60,264 nucleotides of DNA. Source: DASTPP01 sp035762175. Its GTDB lineage: Bacteria > Myxococcota_A > Polyangia > Polyangiales > Polyangiaceae. The position numbers and the translations under genes were made by a program. The notes under the pieces were generated by a model. The model ran no database searches. It saw only the letters and a program-made list of their open reading frames with translations, and had not been told where the DNA came from. The stretch lies in contig DASTPP010000035.1 of the NCBI GenBank assembly GCA_035762175.1, positions 1-60,264 on the forward strand, given 5' to 3'. Every line of letters begins with the position of its first letter. Positions within the stretch are counted from its first letter, which is position 1. This document shows, piece by piece, positions 36,431 to 46,266 of the stretch.

Positions 36431-37768
36431 ATGGAGAAGAGCGACCCTTTCGGCTGGGTGGGGCAAGTCATCGACGCGAAATATCGGGTCGATGAGGTCG
36501 TCGACGAGGGCCCCTCCGGCGTCGTCTACCGGGCGCACCATCGGGGGTTCAACGAGCCCGTGGCCATCAAGTGCCTCAAGATGCCGCCCCGCCTGGGGGC
36601 TCAAGAGCGTGAAGCGCATTGCCAGCACTTTCTCGACGAGGGGCGGCTTCTGCACCTCCTATCGCGCGCGAGCGCGGGCATCGTGCAGGCGCTCGACGTC
36701 GGCGTCGAGCTCGCGCCCGGGGGGGGCTGGGTGCCCTACCTCGTGCTCGAGTGGCTCGAAGGCGTCTCGCTCGCCGACGACCTCGAGCGGCGCGCGCGTG
36801 ACGGCGAGGGGGGCCGCGGGCTCGCCGAGGCAATGACCTTGCTCGAGCCGGCGGCGCGAGCGCTCGCCGCCGCCCACGACCAGCGCGTCGCCCACTGCGA
36901 CGTCAAGCCGTCGAACCTCTTTCTGACCCAGTTCGCCGGCCGCCCCACCCTCAAGGTGCTCGACTTCGGCATCGCCAGGCTGCTCGCTGAGCGCCACGCT
37001 CTCGAGCCCGACCCGGACCGCGCGCCCGACGCGACGATGGCATTCTCAGCCCCGTACGCCGCGCCCGAGCAGTTCCTGCGGGGCATGGGCGACATCAGCC
37101 CCCGGACGGACGTCTATGCCCTCGCCCTCGTCCTGGTCGAGGTCGCCTCCGGCCGGCGTGCGCTCAAGGGCGACGACCTCGCCGAGTTGCTGCGCGCTTC
37201 GGCTGACCCGCTCCGCCGACCGACCTTGCACTCGCGGGGCGTGTCGTGCCCCGCGGAGGTCGACGACGTCGTGCGGCGAGCACTGGCCGTCGAGCCCGCG
37301 GCCCGCTTCGCGACGGCCTTCGACTTCTGGCAGGCCCTCACCGAGGCCGTCCGGGCGCCGGCCCTTCCGCCCGCCGCGGGGGGAAGGCCGCCCAAAAAAG
37401 GGCCCCCGGCGCAGCCCGCCCCGCGCGACGTGCCGGCGGCTTCCGACAGACGGCCTCCCTTCGGCAATGGCCCCGGCCCTCTCGTCAGCAAGCCGCCTCG
37501 GCCCGTCGCCCCGCCTCCGCCCGCCGGGCCCGCGCGGCCGTCCGGCCGGGGGGTAACCGCCTTCCTCTCGCTCGTCGCCCTGGCCACCGGGGTCGCCTTC
37601 GCGGTCGCGCTCGCGCTGTCGCAGCCGCCCCCCCGACTCGCGCCAGAGATGACGGCGCCAGCGCCCGCCCACGGCCCGCGCGATGCCAGATTTCCCACCC
37701 CGCGCCCCGCCCCGGTGCAGGCCGAGCCCCCCACGAAGGCGCCGGCCCGCGCGGCCCCGGGGCCCTGA
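36431..37768 (+). CDS. Hanks-type Ser/Thr protein kinase with C-terminal membrane anchor
   Basis: 445 aa. Kinase subdomains are visible in order: a degenerate glycine loop VDEGPSGVVYRA, the catalytic Lys in VAIKCLK, the catalytic loop HCDVKPSNLF, the DFGIA metal site, and APEQF closing the activation segment. The catalytic loop reads HCD where most have HRD, so this is a non-RD type. After the kinase (about residue 310) comes a Pro-rich linker, then one hydrophobic helix (FLSLVALATGVAFAVALAL) and a Pro/Ala-rich tail. There is no PASTA or other known sensor. The kinase is thus a cytosolic domain tethered by a C-terminal helix. Such kinases are abundant in myxobacteria; the target is unknown. 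Confidence 0.95.
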   Translation: MEKSDPFGWVGQVIDAKYRVDEVVDEGPSGVVYRAHHRGFNEPVAIKCLKMPPRLGAQEREAHCQHFLDEGRLLHLLSRASAGIVQALDVGVELAPGGGWVPYLVLEWLEGVSLADDLERRARDGEGGRGLAEAMTLLEPAARALAAAHDQRVAHCDVKPSNLFLTQFAGRPTLKVLDFGIARLLAERHALEPDPDRAPDATMAFSAPYAAPEQFLRGMGDISPRTDVYALALVLVEVASGRRALKGDDLAELLRASADPLRRPTLHSRGVSCPAEVDDVVRRALAVEPAARFATAFDFWQALTEAVRAPALPPAAGGRPPKKGPPAQPAPRDVPAASDRRPPFGNGPGPLVSKPPRPVAPPPPAGPARPSGRGVTAFLSLVALATGVAFAVALALSQPPPRLAPEMTAPAPAHGPRDARFPTPRPAPVQAEPPTKAPARAAPGP

Positions 37769-37837
37769 ACGTCCGTCGCAGCGCCGCCGAGGCCCGCGAC
37801 GGCGTGGCGCTTCGGCGGCCGGCGCGGATCGCCCCCG

Positions 37838-38816
37838 TCACGGGTGCACCTCGTGCGGGCCGGGCCCGCTTCGCCCCGCAGGGGGCCGCGCCGCCGTCGC
37901 ACGGCGCCGGGCGACGACGCTCGGCACGATGGCGCCCATCATGAGCGCGACGACGACGAGCAGCGACACGACGTGCGGGACCTCGACGAATCGAGAGGTC
38001 AGCATCTTCAACCCGGCGAACGCGAGAATGCCCCCGAGCCCGTAGCGAAGGTACTTCAGCCCGACGAGGGCCTCGGCCACCACGAGGTACAGGGCGCGCA
38101 GGCCCAGCACGGCGAAGACGTTCGAGCTGTAGACGATGAACGGCTCGTCCGAGACGGCGAGCGCCGCCGGGATCGAGTCGATGGCAAAGACCACGTCGGT
38201 GGCCTCGATGACCACGAGCGCGAGCAAGAGGGGCGTGCCGAGGCGGCGGCCGCCCTCGGCGACGAAGAAGCGGTGGCCGTCGAGCCGCGGGGTGAGCGGC
38301 AAGTGCCGGCGTAGGAAGGGCAGGAGCCGCCCCTCACCGCCCGCGCCGACGTGCTCGCGGGCGGTCTTGATGCCGGTGTAGAGCAGGAACGCGCCGAGGA
38401 CGTACACCACGGGGTGCCAGGCGGCCAGCAGCGCCGTGCCCGCGGCGATGAAGAGCGCGCGCGGCGAACGCCCCGAGGATGCCCCAGAAGAGCACGCGGT
38501 GCTGCTCCGCCTCGGGGATCTTCAGGCGCCCGAAGATCACGATGAAGAGGAAGAGGTTGTCGACGCTGAGGCTCTTCTCGATCGCGTAGGCGGTGACAAA
38601 CTCGGTCGCGGCGCCCCGCCCGAACTTCAGGCCCAGCCCGGCCGCGAAGAGCAAGGCCACGCCGATCCAGGCGACGCTCCAAGCGATTGCCTGCTTGCGG
38701 GAGAGGCCGCGCCCGTCGCGGTGCACCCACAGGTCGAGGGCGAGGCTAACGAAGACGATGCCACCAAAGACGAGCCAGGCCCAGAGGGGGGCGTCGATCG
38801 GCTCGCTGATGCTCAT
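37838..38816 (-). CDS. TerC family membrane protein, frameshifted in the middle
   Basis: The first half (ATG 38816, GGAG 8 bases ahead) reads WAWLVFGGIVFVSLALDLWV, then EFVTAYAIEKSLSVDNLFLF and WGILGAFAARAL. The frame then goes wrong at a GCGCGCGCG run (38455-38463). The other frame continues VVYVLGAFLLYTGIKTARE, then VVIEATDVVFAIDSIPAALA and the final helices. Both hallmark acidic motifs of TerC (SVDN and EATDVVFAIDSIPA) are present, giving about nine membrane helices when rejoined. TerC/Alx proteins handle metal ions such as manganese; the original member confers tellurite resistance. A lost GC dinucleotide or one extra base in the run would explain the break. Confidence 0.9.
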
Positions 38817-39378
38817 AAGGCACTCCGCTGGGTTATGCATGCAACATGTGCTCCGCCCGATGGGGGTCGCCCTTGGTCCACCTCGAGGTCATACGTTTCG
38901 TTCGATCTTGTCGTGCAGGCTCAGGGCGCGAACCTTGTCGTGGAGGCAGTCTAGAAAGGTAGAGTTCGGTCGCGTAGTACGCGGCTATTCGGTGCGAAGC
39001 GCGCCGCCGAGCTGGTGCGCGAGCCCGGCGGTCTTGCCCGTCGGCTTCTTGTTGAGCGCTCGTGGGGCAGGGGCGCGCCGAATCGCTCACGATGTGCACG
39101 GGCAACGACGACTACGAAATTGACGGTAAGACACGGCAAAGAAGGTGGTTCATCTCGCCGATGCGGGCCGGCAAGCGGGCGCGTGCTCGGGCCGGCCCCC
39201 GACAGTCAGACGGCGGCCCCGGCGCGGTGCCCTGGGTCGTGCGCGTGGCCTTCCGTCAGGTCGTCCGCACGCCGCGCCCGCCCGTCGGAGCCGGCCGCTT
39301 CGCCGTGAGAAACCTCGGCGGGCGGCCGAGCAGAGGGGGGGGGCGGAGGCCGGCTTGCGGCGACAGACGCCTGGCACT
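38817..39378. other. divergent intergenic region
   Basis: Between TerC (minus) and a histidine kinase (plus); it should carry both promoters. The TerC ribosome binding site GGAG is at 38824-38827. The sequence around 38880-39130 is less GC-rich than its flanks. I see no gene. Confidence 0.45.
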
Positions 39379-40464
39379 ATGAAATGCCTGATGCTGAGCG
39401 AGTTCTTGATCGAACATCGCGACGAGCTCGTCGCCAGGTGCCGGGCGAGGGTCGCCAAGCGCCTGGCCCCGCGGCCGACCGGGCTCGAGCTCGAGCATGG
39501 CGTCCCCCTCTTCTTGGACCGGCTCGCCGAGTCGCTGCGCTCGAGGCGGTGCTCCGGCGGGGCGACGGGCGCGGCCGACGCCGAGCACGGCGGCGATTTG
39601 CTCCGCCATGGGTTCACCGTGGCGCAGGTCGTTCACGACTACGGCGACGTCTGCCAGGCCATCACCGAACTCGCCATCGAGCGCCGCGTGCCGATCGCGA
39701 CCGAAGACTTCCGCGCGCTCAACCACTGCCTCGACAACGCGATCGCCGACGCGGTCACCGAGTACGGGCGCCAGCGCGAGATCGACCTCTCCGCCCTGAA
39801 CGCGCAGCGCGAGACCGAGCGGATGGGGTCGCTCGCGCACGAGCTGCGCAACCTGCTCAACAACGCCACGCTCGCGTTCGAGGCCCTGCGCGAAGGGGGC
39901 GTCGGGGTGCAGGGCAACACCAGCGCCGTGCTCGGTCGGAGCCTCGTGCGGCTGCGCGACCTGGTCGACCGCTCGCTCGCCGAGGTCCGGCTGAGCGCTG
40001 GGCTCGAACGGCGCGAGCGGGTCGCGCTCGCGCCGTTCGTCGAAGAGGTCGAGATCACGGCCGTGATGGAGGCGAAGGGCCGCGGCCACGAGCTCTCGAT
40101 CGAACCCGTGGCGCCGGGCCTGGCGGTCGAGGCCGACCGGCACCTGTTGGCGTCGGTCGTCGGCAACCTGCTGCAGAACGCGTTCAAGTACACCCGGCCG
40201 CGAACCCGCGTCCGCTTGAGCGTTCGCGCGAGCGGCGAGCGCGTGCTCATCGACGTCGAAGACGAGTGCGGGGGCCTGCCGCCCGGCAAGCAGGACGAGC
40301 TCTTCGCGCCCTTTTCGCAGGGCAGCGCCGACCGGACCGGGCTCGGGCTCGGGCTCGCGATTAGCCTGCGGGCCGTCCGGACGCTCGGCGGCGAACTGAG
40401 CGTGCGCGACCTGCCTGGCAAGGGGTGCGTGTTCACGGTCGATCTGCCGCGGTCGCCCCCCTGA
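39379..40464 (+). CDS. sensor histidine kinase with RsbR-like N-terminal region
   Basis: 361 aa from ATG 39379. The N-terminal ~140 residues are helical (SEFLIEHRDELVARCRARVA, later HGFTVAQVVHDYGDVCQAIT), like the RsbRD/sensor-type domain found before kinases in this group. The H-box is MGSLAHELRNLLNNA, the N-box LASVVGNLLQNAFKYTR. The G1 box is degenerate (VEDECGGLP, with no DxGxG), and the G2 box is GLGLGLAISLRAVRTLGG. No membrane helices. The unusual G1 box may lower ATP use but similar variants are active. A copy of its first 35 residues exists as a remnant at 52.1 kb. Confidence 0.9.
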   Translation: MKCLMLSEFLIEHRDELVARCRARVAKRLAPRPTGLELEHGVPLFLDRLAESLRSRRCSGGATGAADAEHGGDLLRHGFTVAQVVHDYGDVCQAITELAIERRVPIATEDFRALNHCLDNAIADAVTEYGRQREIDLSALNAQRETERMGSLAHELRNLLNNATLAFEALREGGVGVQGNTSAVLGRSLVRLRDLVDRSLAEVRLSAGLERRERVALAPFVEEVEITAVMEAKGRGHELSIEPVAPGLAVEADRHLLASVVGNLLQNAFKYTRPRTRVRLSVRASGERVLIDVEDECGGLPPGKQDELFAPFSQGSADRTGLGLGLAISLRAVRTLGGELSVRDLPGKGCVFTVDLPRSPP

Positions 40465-40591
40465 ACCGGGCGCCGACGGCACCGCGCCAGGGGCGAGGGC
40501 GGGGCGCGCGGCCGTCGGCCCCCCGTCGCTTGCGCCCGCCACGCCGGATGCGCCGTCCGCCTCGAGCGGACGGGTTCGAGGGGGCGCGCCC

Positions 40592-42871
40592 CTAGGCCGC
40601 GCGGGCGCCGAGACTGCGCCCCCCGGGCGCCTCGACCCCTGCCAAAGGCGCCCACCGCCCTTCGCCGTCGGACCACGCCTCGACCTCGCCCGAGCCGATG
40701 TCGAAGAACCAGGCGTGCAGCGTGAGCTCGCCCGCGCGGACCTTGGCGGCCACCGCTGGGTACGTCTTCAGGTGCTCGAGCTGCGCGCGCGCGTTCCGCC
40801 TCGCCAGCTCGTCGACCGTGGCGCCCGGCTCGGCGGACGCGAAGAGCTCGCGCGCGCTCGTGACCCGGAGCCAGGCCCGCAGGCTCTCGAGGCCCGGGCC
40901 GTCGGCGCCGCCCCCGGCGAGCGCGCGCACGGCGCCGCACGACGAGTGCCCGCAGACCACGATCTGGCGCACCCCGAGCACCCCCACCGCGTACTCGACG
41001 TCGGCCGCGCCCGTCACGGCCTGCCCCGGCGCGAAGGGTCCGATCATGTTGCCCACGTTGCGCACGACGAACAGCTCGCCCGGGCCGCTCGACGTGAGCA
41101 GGCTCGGCGAGACGCGGCTGTCGCCGCAGGTGACGAAGAGCGTGTGCGGGCTCTGCCCCGCCACGAGCTCGCGGTAGAGCGCGGCGTAGCGCGGCCTCGT
41201 CTCGAGCCGGAAGCGCTCGACGCCGCGCAGCAGGCGCCGGTAGGGCGGCGGCGACGACGGGCCCCCGAGCATCCGGGACGCCTCGAGCTCGGTCGCGGCG
41301 ATGCGCTCGGCGTGCGGGGCGCTGGCGTTCGCGAGCATCATCGCGCGCAGCGAGGCCCCGAGGCCCGTCATGATCACGTTGGCGCCCCGGCCGTGCAGCT
41401 CGTCGAAGAGGGCCGCGATCGCCTCCGAGCCGCTCGCGTCGAGCTCGGTGACGTCGTGCATGTCGAGCACCACGCCGCGCCCGAGGTCGAGCCGCCCGAG
41501 CCGCTCGCGCACGCGATCGAGCTCGAGCGTCGAGAGGAAGGTGAGCGGCCCCGACAGCCGCACGCGGTAGGGCCCCTCGTCCGCCGCGGCCCCCTCGATC
41601 GCGGCGCGGGCGCGCGCCGCCTTGAAGGCCGCGATGGCCAGCGCGGCGAGCACGCCCCACTGGACGCCCTCGAGCAGGCCGACGAGCACGATGACCAGGA
41701 AGGTGGCGGCGAACGTCAGCGCGTCGCCGCGCGAGACGCGGTAGAGGGCCACGAGCTTGCCCGGGCTCAGCATCTTGAGCGCCACGGCGATGAGCAGGCC
41801 GGCGAGGGCGGCGACGGGGATGCGCCCCATGACGGGGGCGAGCGCGAAGACGGTGGCGAGCACGACGAGCGCGTGCACGATCGACGCGCGCCGGGTCTTC
41901 GCCCCGGCCTGCACGTTGGCGCCCGAGCGCGCGATGACGCTCGTGACGGGCAGGCCCCCGACGAGCGCGACGCAGAGGTTGCCGAGCCCCTGGCCGATGA
42001 GCTCCTGGTCGGGGTCGCTCCGATCGTTGGTCAGCTTGTCGACCGCGCTCGTCGAGAGCAGCGACTCGAGCGACGCGAGCGCGAACACGAGCAGCGTCGA
42101 GCCGGCGAGGGCGGCGAGCCCGCTGCCCGCGGGCAGCGAGGGCAAGCGGGGCACGGGCAGCGAGCGGGGGATGTCGCCGATGGTCTCGAGGCCCAGGCCC
42201 AGCAGCGCGACGGCCGAGGCGGGCAAGGCGACGGCCAAGAGGTGTGCCGGGATGCGCTTCGAGAGGCGCTCGAGCACGAGGATCGACCCGAGACTCGAGG
42301 CGGCCACGGCCAGCGCCGCGGGGCGGGCCTGGTACAGCAAGTCGCCGATGTGCGCGACGACGTCGAACACGTGCGACGTGGGCGGCGCGGGCAGCCCGAG
42401 CGCCCGCGGCAGTTGCCCGACGAGGATGATGGCGCCGATGCCCGCGGTGAAGCCCTCGACGACCGGCGAGGGCACGAGGCGCACGACGCGCCCGAGGCCG
42501 AGCACGCCGGTCGCGAGCTGCAGCACGCCGCACCCGGCGCCGACGACGAGCAGGCCCGCGAGCCCGTGGCGCTCGACCACCGAGGCGATGAGCACGGCCA
42601 TCGCCGCCGCGGGGCCGCTGACGGCGAGGCGGCTGCCGCCGAAGAGGGCGCACACGACGCCCGCGACGATGGCGCTCAGCAGGCCGGCGGCCGGCGGGAC
42701 GCCGGAGGCGAGGGCGATGGCGAGCGAGAGCGGCACGGCGATGCAGGCGACGGTGACGCCCGCGAGCACGTCGCCCGCCAGGCCCCGGGGCGACAAGAGG
42801 GCCTTCCAATCGGGCCAGAGGGAGTGAATGCCGAGGTCGAGCCGGGGCCTGGCGAGCGAGACAAAGCGCAT
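40592..42871 (-). CDS. SulP anion transporter-STAS-beta-carbonic anhydrase fusion
   Basis: 759 aa. SulP membrane domain (about residues 25-430): GVTVACIAVPLSLAIALASG, then SGPAAAMAVLI and the signature around GLGNLCVALVGGLPVTSVIA. STAS domain next: VVLDMHDVTELDASGSEAIA. A complete beta-carbonic anhydrase domain forms the last ~200 residues, with zinc ligands in FVTCGDSRVSPS and VCGHSSCGAVRAL. SulP-CA fusions are known and thought to supply or carry bicarbonate; here the enzyme would sit on the cytoplasmic side. ATG 42871 is chosen because GGAG stands 8 bases ahead. No frameshift or missing zinc ligand, so it should be functional. Transport of bicarbonate rather than sulfate is inference from the fusion. 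Confidence 0.96.
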   Translation of the reverse strand: MRFVSLARPRLDLGIHSLWPDWKALLSPRGLAGDVLAGVTVACIAVPLSLAIALASGVPPAAGLLSAIVAGVVCALFGGSRLAVSGPAAAMAVLIASVVERHGLAGLLVVGAGCGVLQLATGVLGLGRVVRLVPSPVVEGFTAGIGAIILVGQLPRALGLPAPPTSHVFDVVAHIGDLLYQARPAALAVAASSLGSILVLERLSKRIPAHLLAVALPASAVALLGLGLETIGDIPRSLPVPRLPSLPAGSGLAALAGSTLLVFALASLESLLSTSAVDKLTNDRSDPDQELIGQGLGNLCVALVGGLPVTSVIARSGANVQAGAKTRRASIVHALVVLATVFALAPVMGRIPVAALAGLLIAVALKMLSPGKLVALYRVSRGDALTFAATFLVIVLVGLLEGVQWGVLAALAIAAFKAARARAAIEGAAADEGPYRVRLSGPLTFLSTLELDRVRERLGRLDLGRGVVLDMHDVTELDASGSEAIAALFDELHGRGANVIMTGLGASLRAMMLANASAPHAERIAATELEASRMLGGPSSPPPYRRLLRGVERFRLETRPRYAALYRELVAGQSPHTLFVTCGDSRVSPSLLTSSGPGELFVVRNVGNMIGPFAPGQAVTGAADVEYAVGVLGVRQIVVCGHSSCGAVRALAGGGADGPGLESLRAWLRVTSARELFASAEPGATVDELARRNARAQLEHLKTYPAVAAKVRAGELTLHAWFFDIGSGEVEAWSDGEGRWAPLAGVEAPGGRSLGARAA

Positions 42872-43085
42872 GGTGACACTCCGGGCGAAGCGACAACAGC
42901 TCAGGCCGCGCACGGCGGCGCCGCGCGACGGTTCGTTCGAGGGGTTCGTCTGCAACGCACGCGCCACGGCTTTGGCGTCACGAGCCCTTGCGAACGCTCC
43001 CGTGGCTCGCTTCGTTCGCGCGTAGGGCGTCGGTCCGAGCCCCCGCAACCCGAGCCGCGGGAGCGGGCCTACGTCCCAGCAATTC

Positions 43086-44093
43086 TTAAGGTCGGGCCGA
43101 CCTCGCGTCGGCGATCAGGGTGCGCACGAGCTGCTCGGCGGGCCCCCGGCCTCGCGGCGGCGGCGGGGCCGGGCGTAGGCGCACGGGCGGCCAGGCGGGT
43201 GCCTCGAGCGCGTCGAGCACGGCCGCCACGAAGGCCTCGGGGTCGTCGTGATGCAGGTAGTGGCCGCACCCGACGAGCTTGCGGAAGAGCACCCCTTCGA
43301 CCGCGCGCTCGAGCGCCTCGCCATGCGCGAGGGGGATGACGCGGTCGCGGTCGCCCCAGAGCACGGCGAGGGGCGGCAGGTCGGAGAGCTCGTGGGCGCG
43401 CGCCAAGAAGTTGTGACGCTGCCCGCGCCAGTCGATCAGGTCGCGCACGGTCCGCGCGAACGCGCGCGCCGTGCCCTCGCGCCCGTTCATCGCGCTGCGC
43501 TCGGCGACGTGCTCGCGCTCGAGGCCCCCGCACCCGACCTTCAGCGCCAGGCGGGTGCCGAGGGCCATGAAGGGCTGCCCGAGGCGCTCGACCACATGGG
43601 GCAGCGAGGCCAGGCGCAGCGCGAAGGCGATGTCTTTGCCCAGGCCCCCGGGCGCGGCGAGCACGAGTCGCCGAAGGCGCGGCCGGTGCTCGAGCAAGAG
43701 CATCTGCGCGACCCCGCCGCCGAACGAGTGCCCGACGACGTCGACCCGCTCGAGCCCCGAGGCTTCGAGCCAACGCCCGACGATTCGGGCGTACCACGAA
43801 AGCTCATAGCCCGCGTCGGGGCGCCCGGAGAGGCCGTGGCCCGGCAGGTCGAGCGCGAGCACGAGCCGGTCGCGGGCGAGCGCGGGGGCGACGCGCCGCC
43901 ACGTCGCGTGGGAGTCGTTGAGCCCGTGCAAGAGCACGACCGGCGTCGCGCCGCCCCGCTCGCCGAACTCGACCCAATGCAAGGGCACGCCGTCGACATG
44001 CCCGGAGGTGCGGCGCGCCCCCGTCGGCCGTGCGCCCGTCGAAGGGGAGCCTTGGTGCTCGTCGAGCGGCCGCCGCACGTTCTCCGTGGCCAT
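43086..44093 (-). CDS. alpha/beta hydrolase
   Basis: 335 aa. Core motifs: VVLLHGLNDSHATWRRVAPA (oxyanion strand), LALDLPGHGLSGRP, nucleophile elbow VGHSFGGGVAQ, acid in LAVLWGDRDRVIPLAHG, and the His in VGCGHYLHHDDPEAF. The complete triad Ser-Asp-His is present. The family includes esterases, lipases and C-C bond hydrolases, and substrate cannot be told from the sequence. A cap domain lies between the elbow and the acid. ATG 44093 starts about 40 residues before the fold; the lead is Arg/Pro-rich. The gene is separated from SulP-CA by ~200 bp on the same strand. Confidence 0.92.
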   Translation of the reverse strand: MATENVRRPLDEHQGSPSTGARPTGARRTSGHVDGVPLHWVEFGERGGATPVVLLHGLNDSHATWRRVAPALARDRLVLALDLPGHGLSGRPDAGYELSWYARIVGRWLEASGLERVDVVGHSFGGGVAQMLLLEHRPRLRRLVLAAPGGLGKDIAFALRLASLPHVVERLGQPFMALGTRLALKVGCGGLEREHVAERSAMNGREGTARAFARTVRDLIDWRGQRHNFLARAHELSDLPPLAVLWGDRDRVIPLAHGEALERAVEGVLFRKLVGCGHYLHHDDPEAFVAAVLDALEAPAWPPVRLRPAPPPPRGRGPAEQLVRTLIADARSARP

Positions 44094-44369
44094 GCTTTGC
44101 ACGTTTTTCACGCCCGAGCGACGTGCAATCGGCACGCCGACGCGCTCGGCACTTGCGCCCAGACGGGGGCTGCGTCGCGCACGGCGCCCGCAGCGAAGGG
44201 CGTTCGTGAGGGCGTGACCGACGTCCCCTCGCCGACGCCAGGTCGAGCTCGATGTCAAGGGCGCGGTGCCGCGATCGGCCGCCAGTGTACGGTGGCCCGG
44301 CCGGCGGTCGCGCGTCGGCTCGCCGGGAGGCCGACGGCGCCCCATGCGGGGCGGTCGAGCGTGAGGTGC

Positions 44370-44882
44370 TCAAAACGTGCCGACGAGCGCCAAACCGTAA
44401 CTGCCGCCGCGACCGCCCCCCAGCGGGGCCGGCGCGACGCGCAGGCGGGGCGCCACGGCCGCCCGGGCCACCTGGGTGCGGCGCTCGGGCACGAGGAAGC
44501 TAGTGATGACGCCGACGAGGCCGACGCCCTGCAGGACGCCCGAGGCGATCAACGCGGCCTTGCTCAGGCCTTCGTTCGCGCAGGGGGTCCGGTCGCATTG
44601 CCGGTCGGCGAGGTCGAGCCAGGGCCCCGCGATCGGTACGGAGAGCCGCGCATCGGCCTCGCGCTCGTTCACGATGCCGACGAGGGCCGAGGTGCTATAG
44701 GCGCCGAGGAGAAGAGTGCCGCTGCCGAAGAGCAAGAGCCGGTTGGGGCGCATGTGTTCCGGCGTGTAGTCGCCCATCGGTTGCATCATCGAAGACTCCT
44801 GTTGCGCGTAGGCTGGCGCTGAAAGGGTGCCGAGGGCCCCCGTCAGGGCGCAAAGGCCGAACGAACCGAGCAGCTTTGCCAT
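44370..44882 (-). CDS. exported protein with two hydrophobic segments, unknown function
   Basis: 170 aa. A signal peptide is clear (MAKLLGSFGLCALTGALG, cleavage after APAYA). Two further hydrophobic stretches follow (RLLLFGSGTLLLGAYSTSAL and ALIASGVLQGVGLVGVITSF), separated by a loop with two Cys (DRQCDRTPCAN). The end is Gly/Arg-rich and finishes in Phe (YGLALVGTF). I know this general layout from myxobacterial hypothetical proteins but not a function. GAGG stands 8 bases ahead of the ATG. Confidence 0.75.
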   Translation of the reverse strand: MAKLLGSFGLCALTGALGTLSAPAYAQQESSMMQPMGDYTPEHMRPNRLLLFGSGTLLLGAYSTSALVGIVNEREADARLSVPIAGPWLDLADRQCDRTPCANEGLSKAALIASGVLQGVGLVGVITSFLVPERRTQVARAAVAPRLRVAPAPLGGGRGGSYGLALVGTF

Positions 44883-44994
44883 GGAAACCTCGGAAGCAGG
44901 GGGCGCGGGCGGTGCCGATCGTCGCGCGGGCTCGACCCCTGCTCGAATCGGCGGCGCTCGCGCTCACGTTCGGTCGTCGTCCCTCGCCGTCCGC

Positions 44995-45435
44995 TCAGGC
45001 GAGCGCCCGTTTCAGGTCGTGGATGGCGCGCCTCGTTCGCTCCTGGGCGGGCAACAAGACCGCCTCGACGAGCTCCTTGCCCTTGGGGTCGAGCCGCCAG
45101 AAGTTGTCGCGATAGTCGCGAAGCCCCCGGTCTTCGCCCCGCGCGAGCGCGTAGAGCGTGGCCCTGCCCCCGAAGGCTCGCGCGGCGCCCCCGAAGAGCC
45201 CGGCGAAGGCGCCCCAGGCGCCCGAGCCGGCGGCGGGCGTGCCGCCCAGGAGCGTGATGGCCTCGCGCAGGCAGTGCGCGCGCGACTCGTGCGAGCGGGC
45301 GCAGTCTTCGAGCGTGAAGCGCGTGTCAACCCGGGTGACCTCCCGCAACACGTTCTGGTACGTCTCGACGGCCGAGAGCTCGCCGCGCAAGAACGAGTTG
45401 AGCCGGGCGATCGAGGATGAGGTTGCGTCGGACAT
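44995..45435 (-). CDS. DUF2383 four-helix-bundle protein, copy 1
   Basis: 146 aa. It has the ferritin-like DUF2383 pattern: IARLNSFLRGELSAVETYQN, HESRAHCLREAITLLGGTP, then GEDRGLRDYRD and LLPAQERTRRAIHDL. The Glu/His positions that could bind metal in ferritin-like folds are kept (E..AVE.Y and C..SHESR). The family (PA2169-like) is of unknown function. GGGAGG precedes the ATG. Two more paralogues lie at 45.7-46.2 and 52.3-52.8 kb; this one is the most diverged of the three. Confidence 0.88.
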   Translation of the reverse strand: MSDATSSSIARLNSFLRGELSAVETYQNVLREVTRVDTRFTLEDCARSHESRAHCLREAITLLGGTPAAGSGAWGAFAGLFGGAARAFGGRATLYALARGEDRGLRDYRDNFWRLDPKGKELVEAVLLPAQERTRRAIHDLKRALA

Positions 45436-45744
45436 GGGGGCCTCCCGCGCGCCGGCCCCTTCGCCGGTGCACGTGGCATAGTCCTATGCGAAATCCGGGC
45501 CGTTCGGTCGCGAGCCAGGTACGGGATAGGCCGTCGGTCTCTGTCGCGAGCTCCTCCGCCTCCAAAGGGCCGCCGTGCCGCACGACCTTCTTCTCGCCCA
45601 CGTTTGGGATGTATGCCCCCGGTCGCGGGCGATGCGCTTGCCGCGGGGGGAGGGCCGCCCGCGCTCGGGATCGAGCCCGCGTACGCGCCTTTTTCGGGGG
45701 CCGTCGAGCTTCACGTCGGAGCGGCCGAGGGAAACGTCGAAGCC

Positions 45745-46185
45745 TCAGCTCAGCATCCGGCTCAGGTCGTGAATGACGCGCGTCGTGTGCTCTTGGGCAG
45801 GCAAGAGCAGATCTTCGACGAGCTCTTTGCCCTGGGCGTCGAGCCGCCCGAGGTTGTCGCGGTACTCGCGCAGTCCGCGGGCTTCGCCCCGCGCGAGCGC
45901 GGAGGCCGTGGCCCTGCCCCCGAGGGCTCGCGCCGCGCCCTCGGCGAGCCCGGCGAAGGTGCCCAAGACGCCTGCGTCGGAAGCGGGCGTGCCGCCCATG
46001 AGCTCGATGGCGTCGCGCAGGCGCCGCGTGCGCGATTCGTGCGAACTGGAGCAGTCCTCGAGGGTGGCGCGCGTGGTGGCGTCGGTCGCCCGCCGCAAGA
46101 CCTGGTGATAGGTCTCGGCGGCCGACATTTCGCTACGTAGAAAGGCATTGAGCAGCGTGATTGACGCCGTGGTTTCGTTGGACAT
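45745..46185 (-). CDS. DUF2383 four-helix-bundle protein, copy 2
   Basis: 146 aa from ATG 46185, with GGGAGG five bases ahead. Same domain as the copy at 45.0 kb: ITLLNAFLRSEMSAAETYHQ, SSSHESRTRRLRDAIELMGG, GEARGLREYRDNLGRLDAQG, LLPAQEHTTRVIHDLSRMLS. It is closer to the copy at 52.3 kb than to its direct neighbour, both in protein (SSSHESR, EYRDNLGRLD, QEHTTRVIHDLS) and in the 3' flank. Amplification by duplication is therefore likely. The frame remains open upstream of 46185 through part of a dispersed repeat, but the ribosome binding site decides for the internal ATG. Confidence 0.88.
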   Translation of the reverse strand: MSNETTASITLLNAFLRSEMSAAETYHQVLRRATDATTRATLEDCSSSHESRTRRLRDAIELMGGTPASDAGVLGTFAGLAEGAARALGGRATASALARGEARGLREYRDNLGRLDAQGKELVEDLLLPAQEHTTRVIHDLSRMLS

Positions 46186-46266
46186 GGTGCCTCCCGCGGG
46201 CTGACCGCTCGCCGGCGTAACGGGGTTAAGCGTGCAAGAAATCGCGGGGCCGCCGCCCGGGTCGGG

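Noticed and set aside
40715..43339. Very long open frame on the plus strand opposite the SulP-carbonic anhydrase gene
   Set aside because: Its translation is Arg/Glu/His low-complexity sequence. High GC makes stops rare in the antisense frames of real genes, and the minus-strand product is fully explained.
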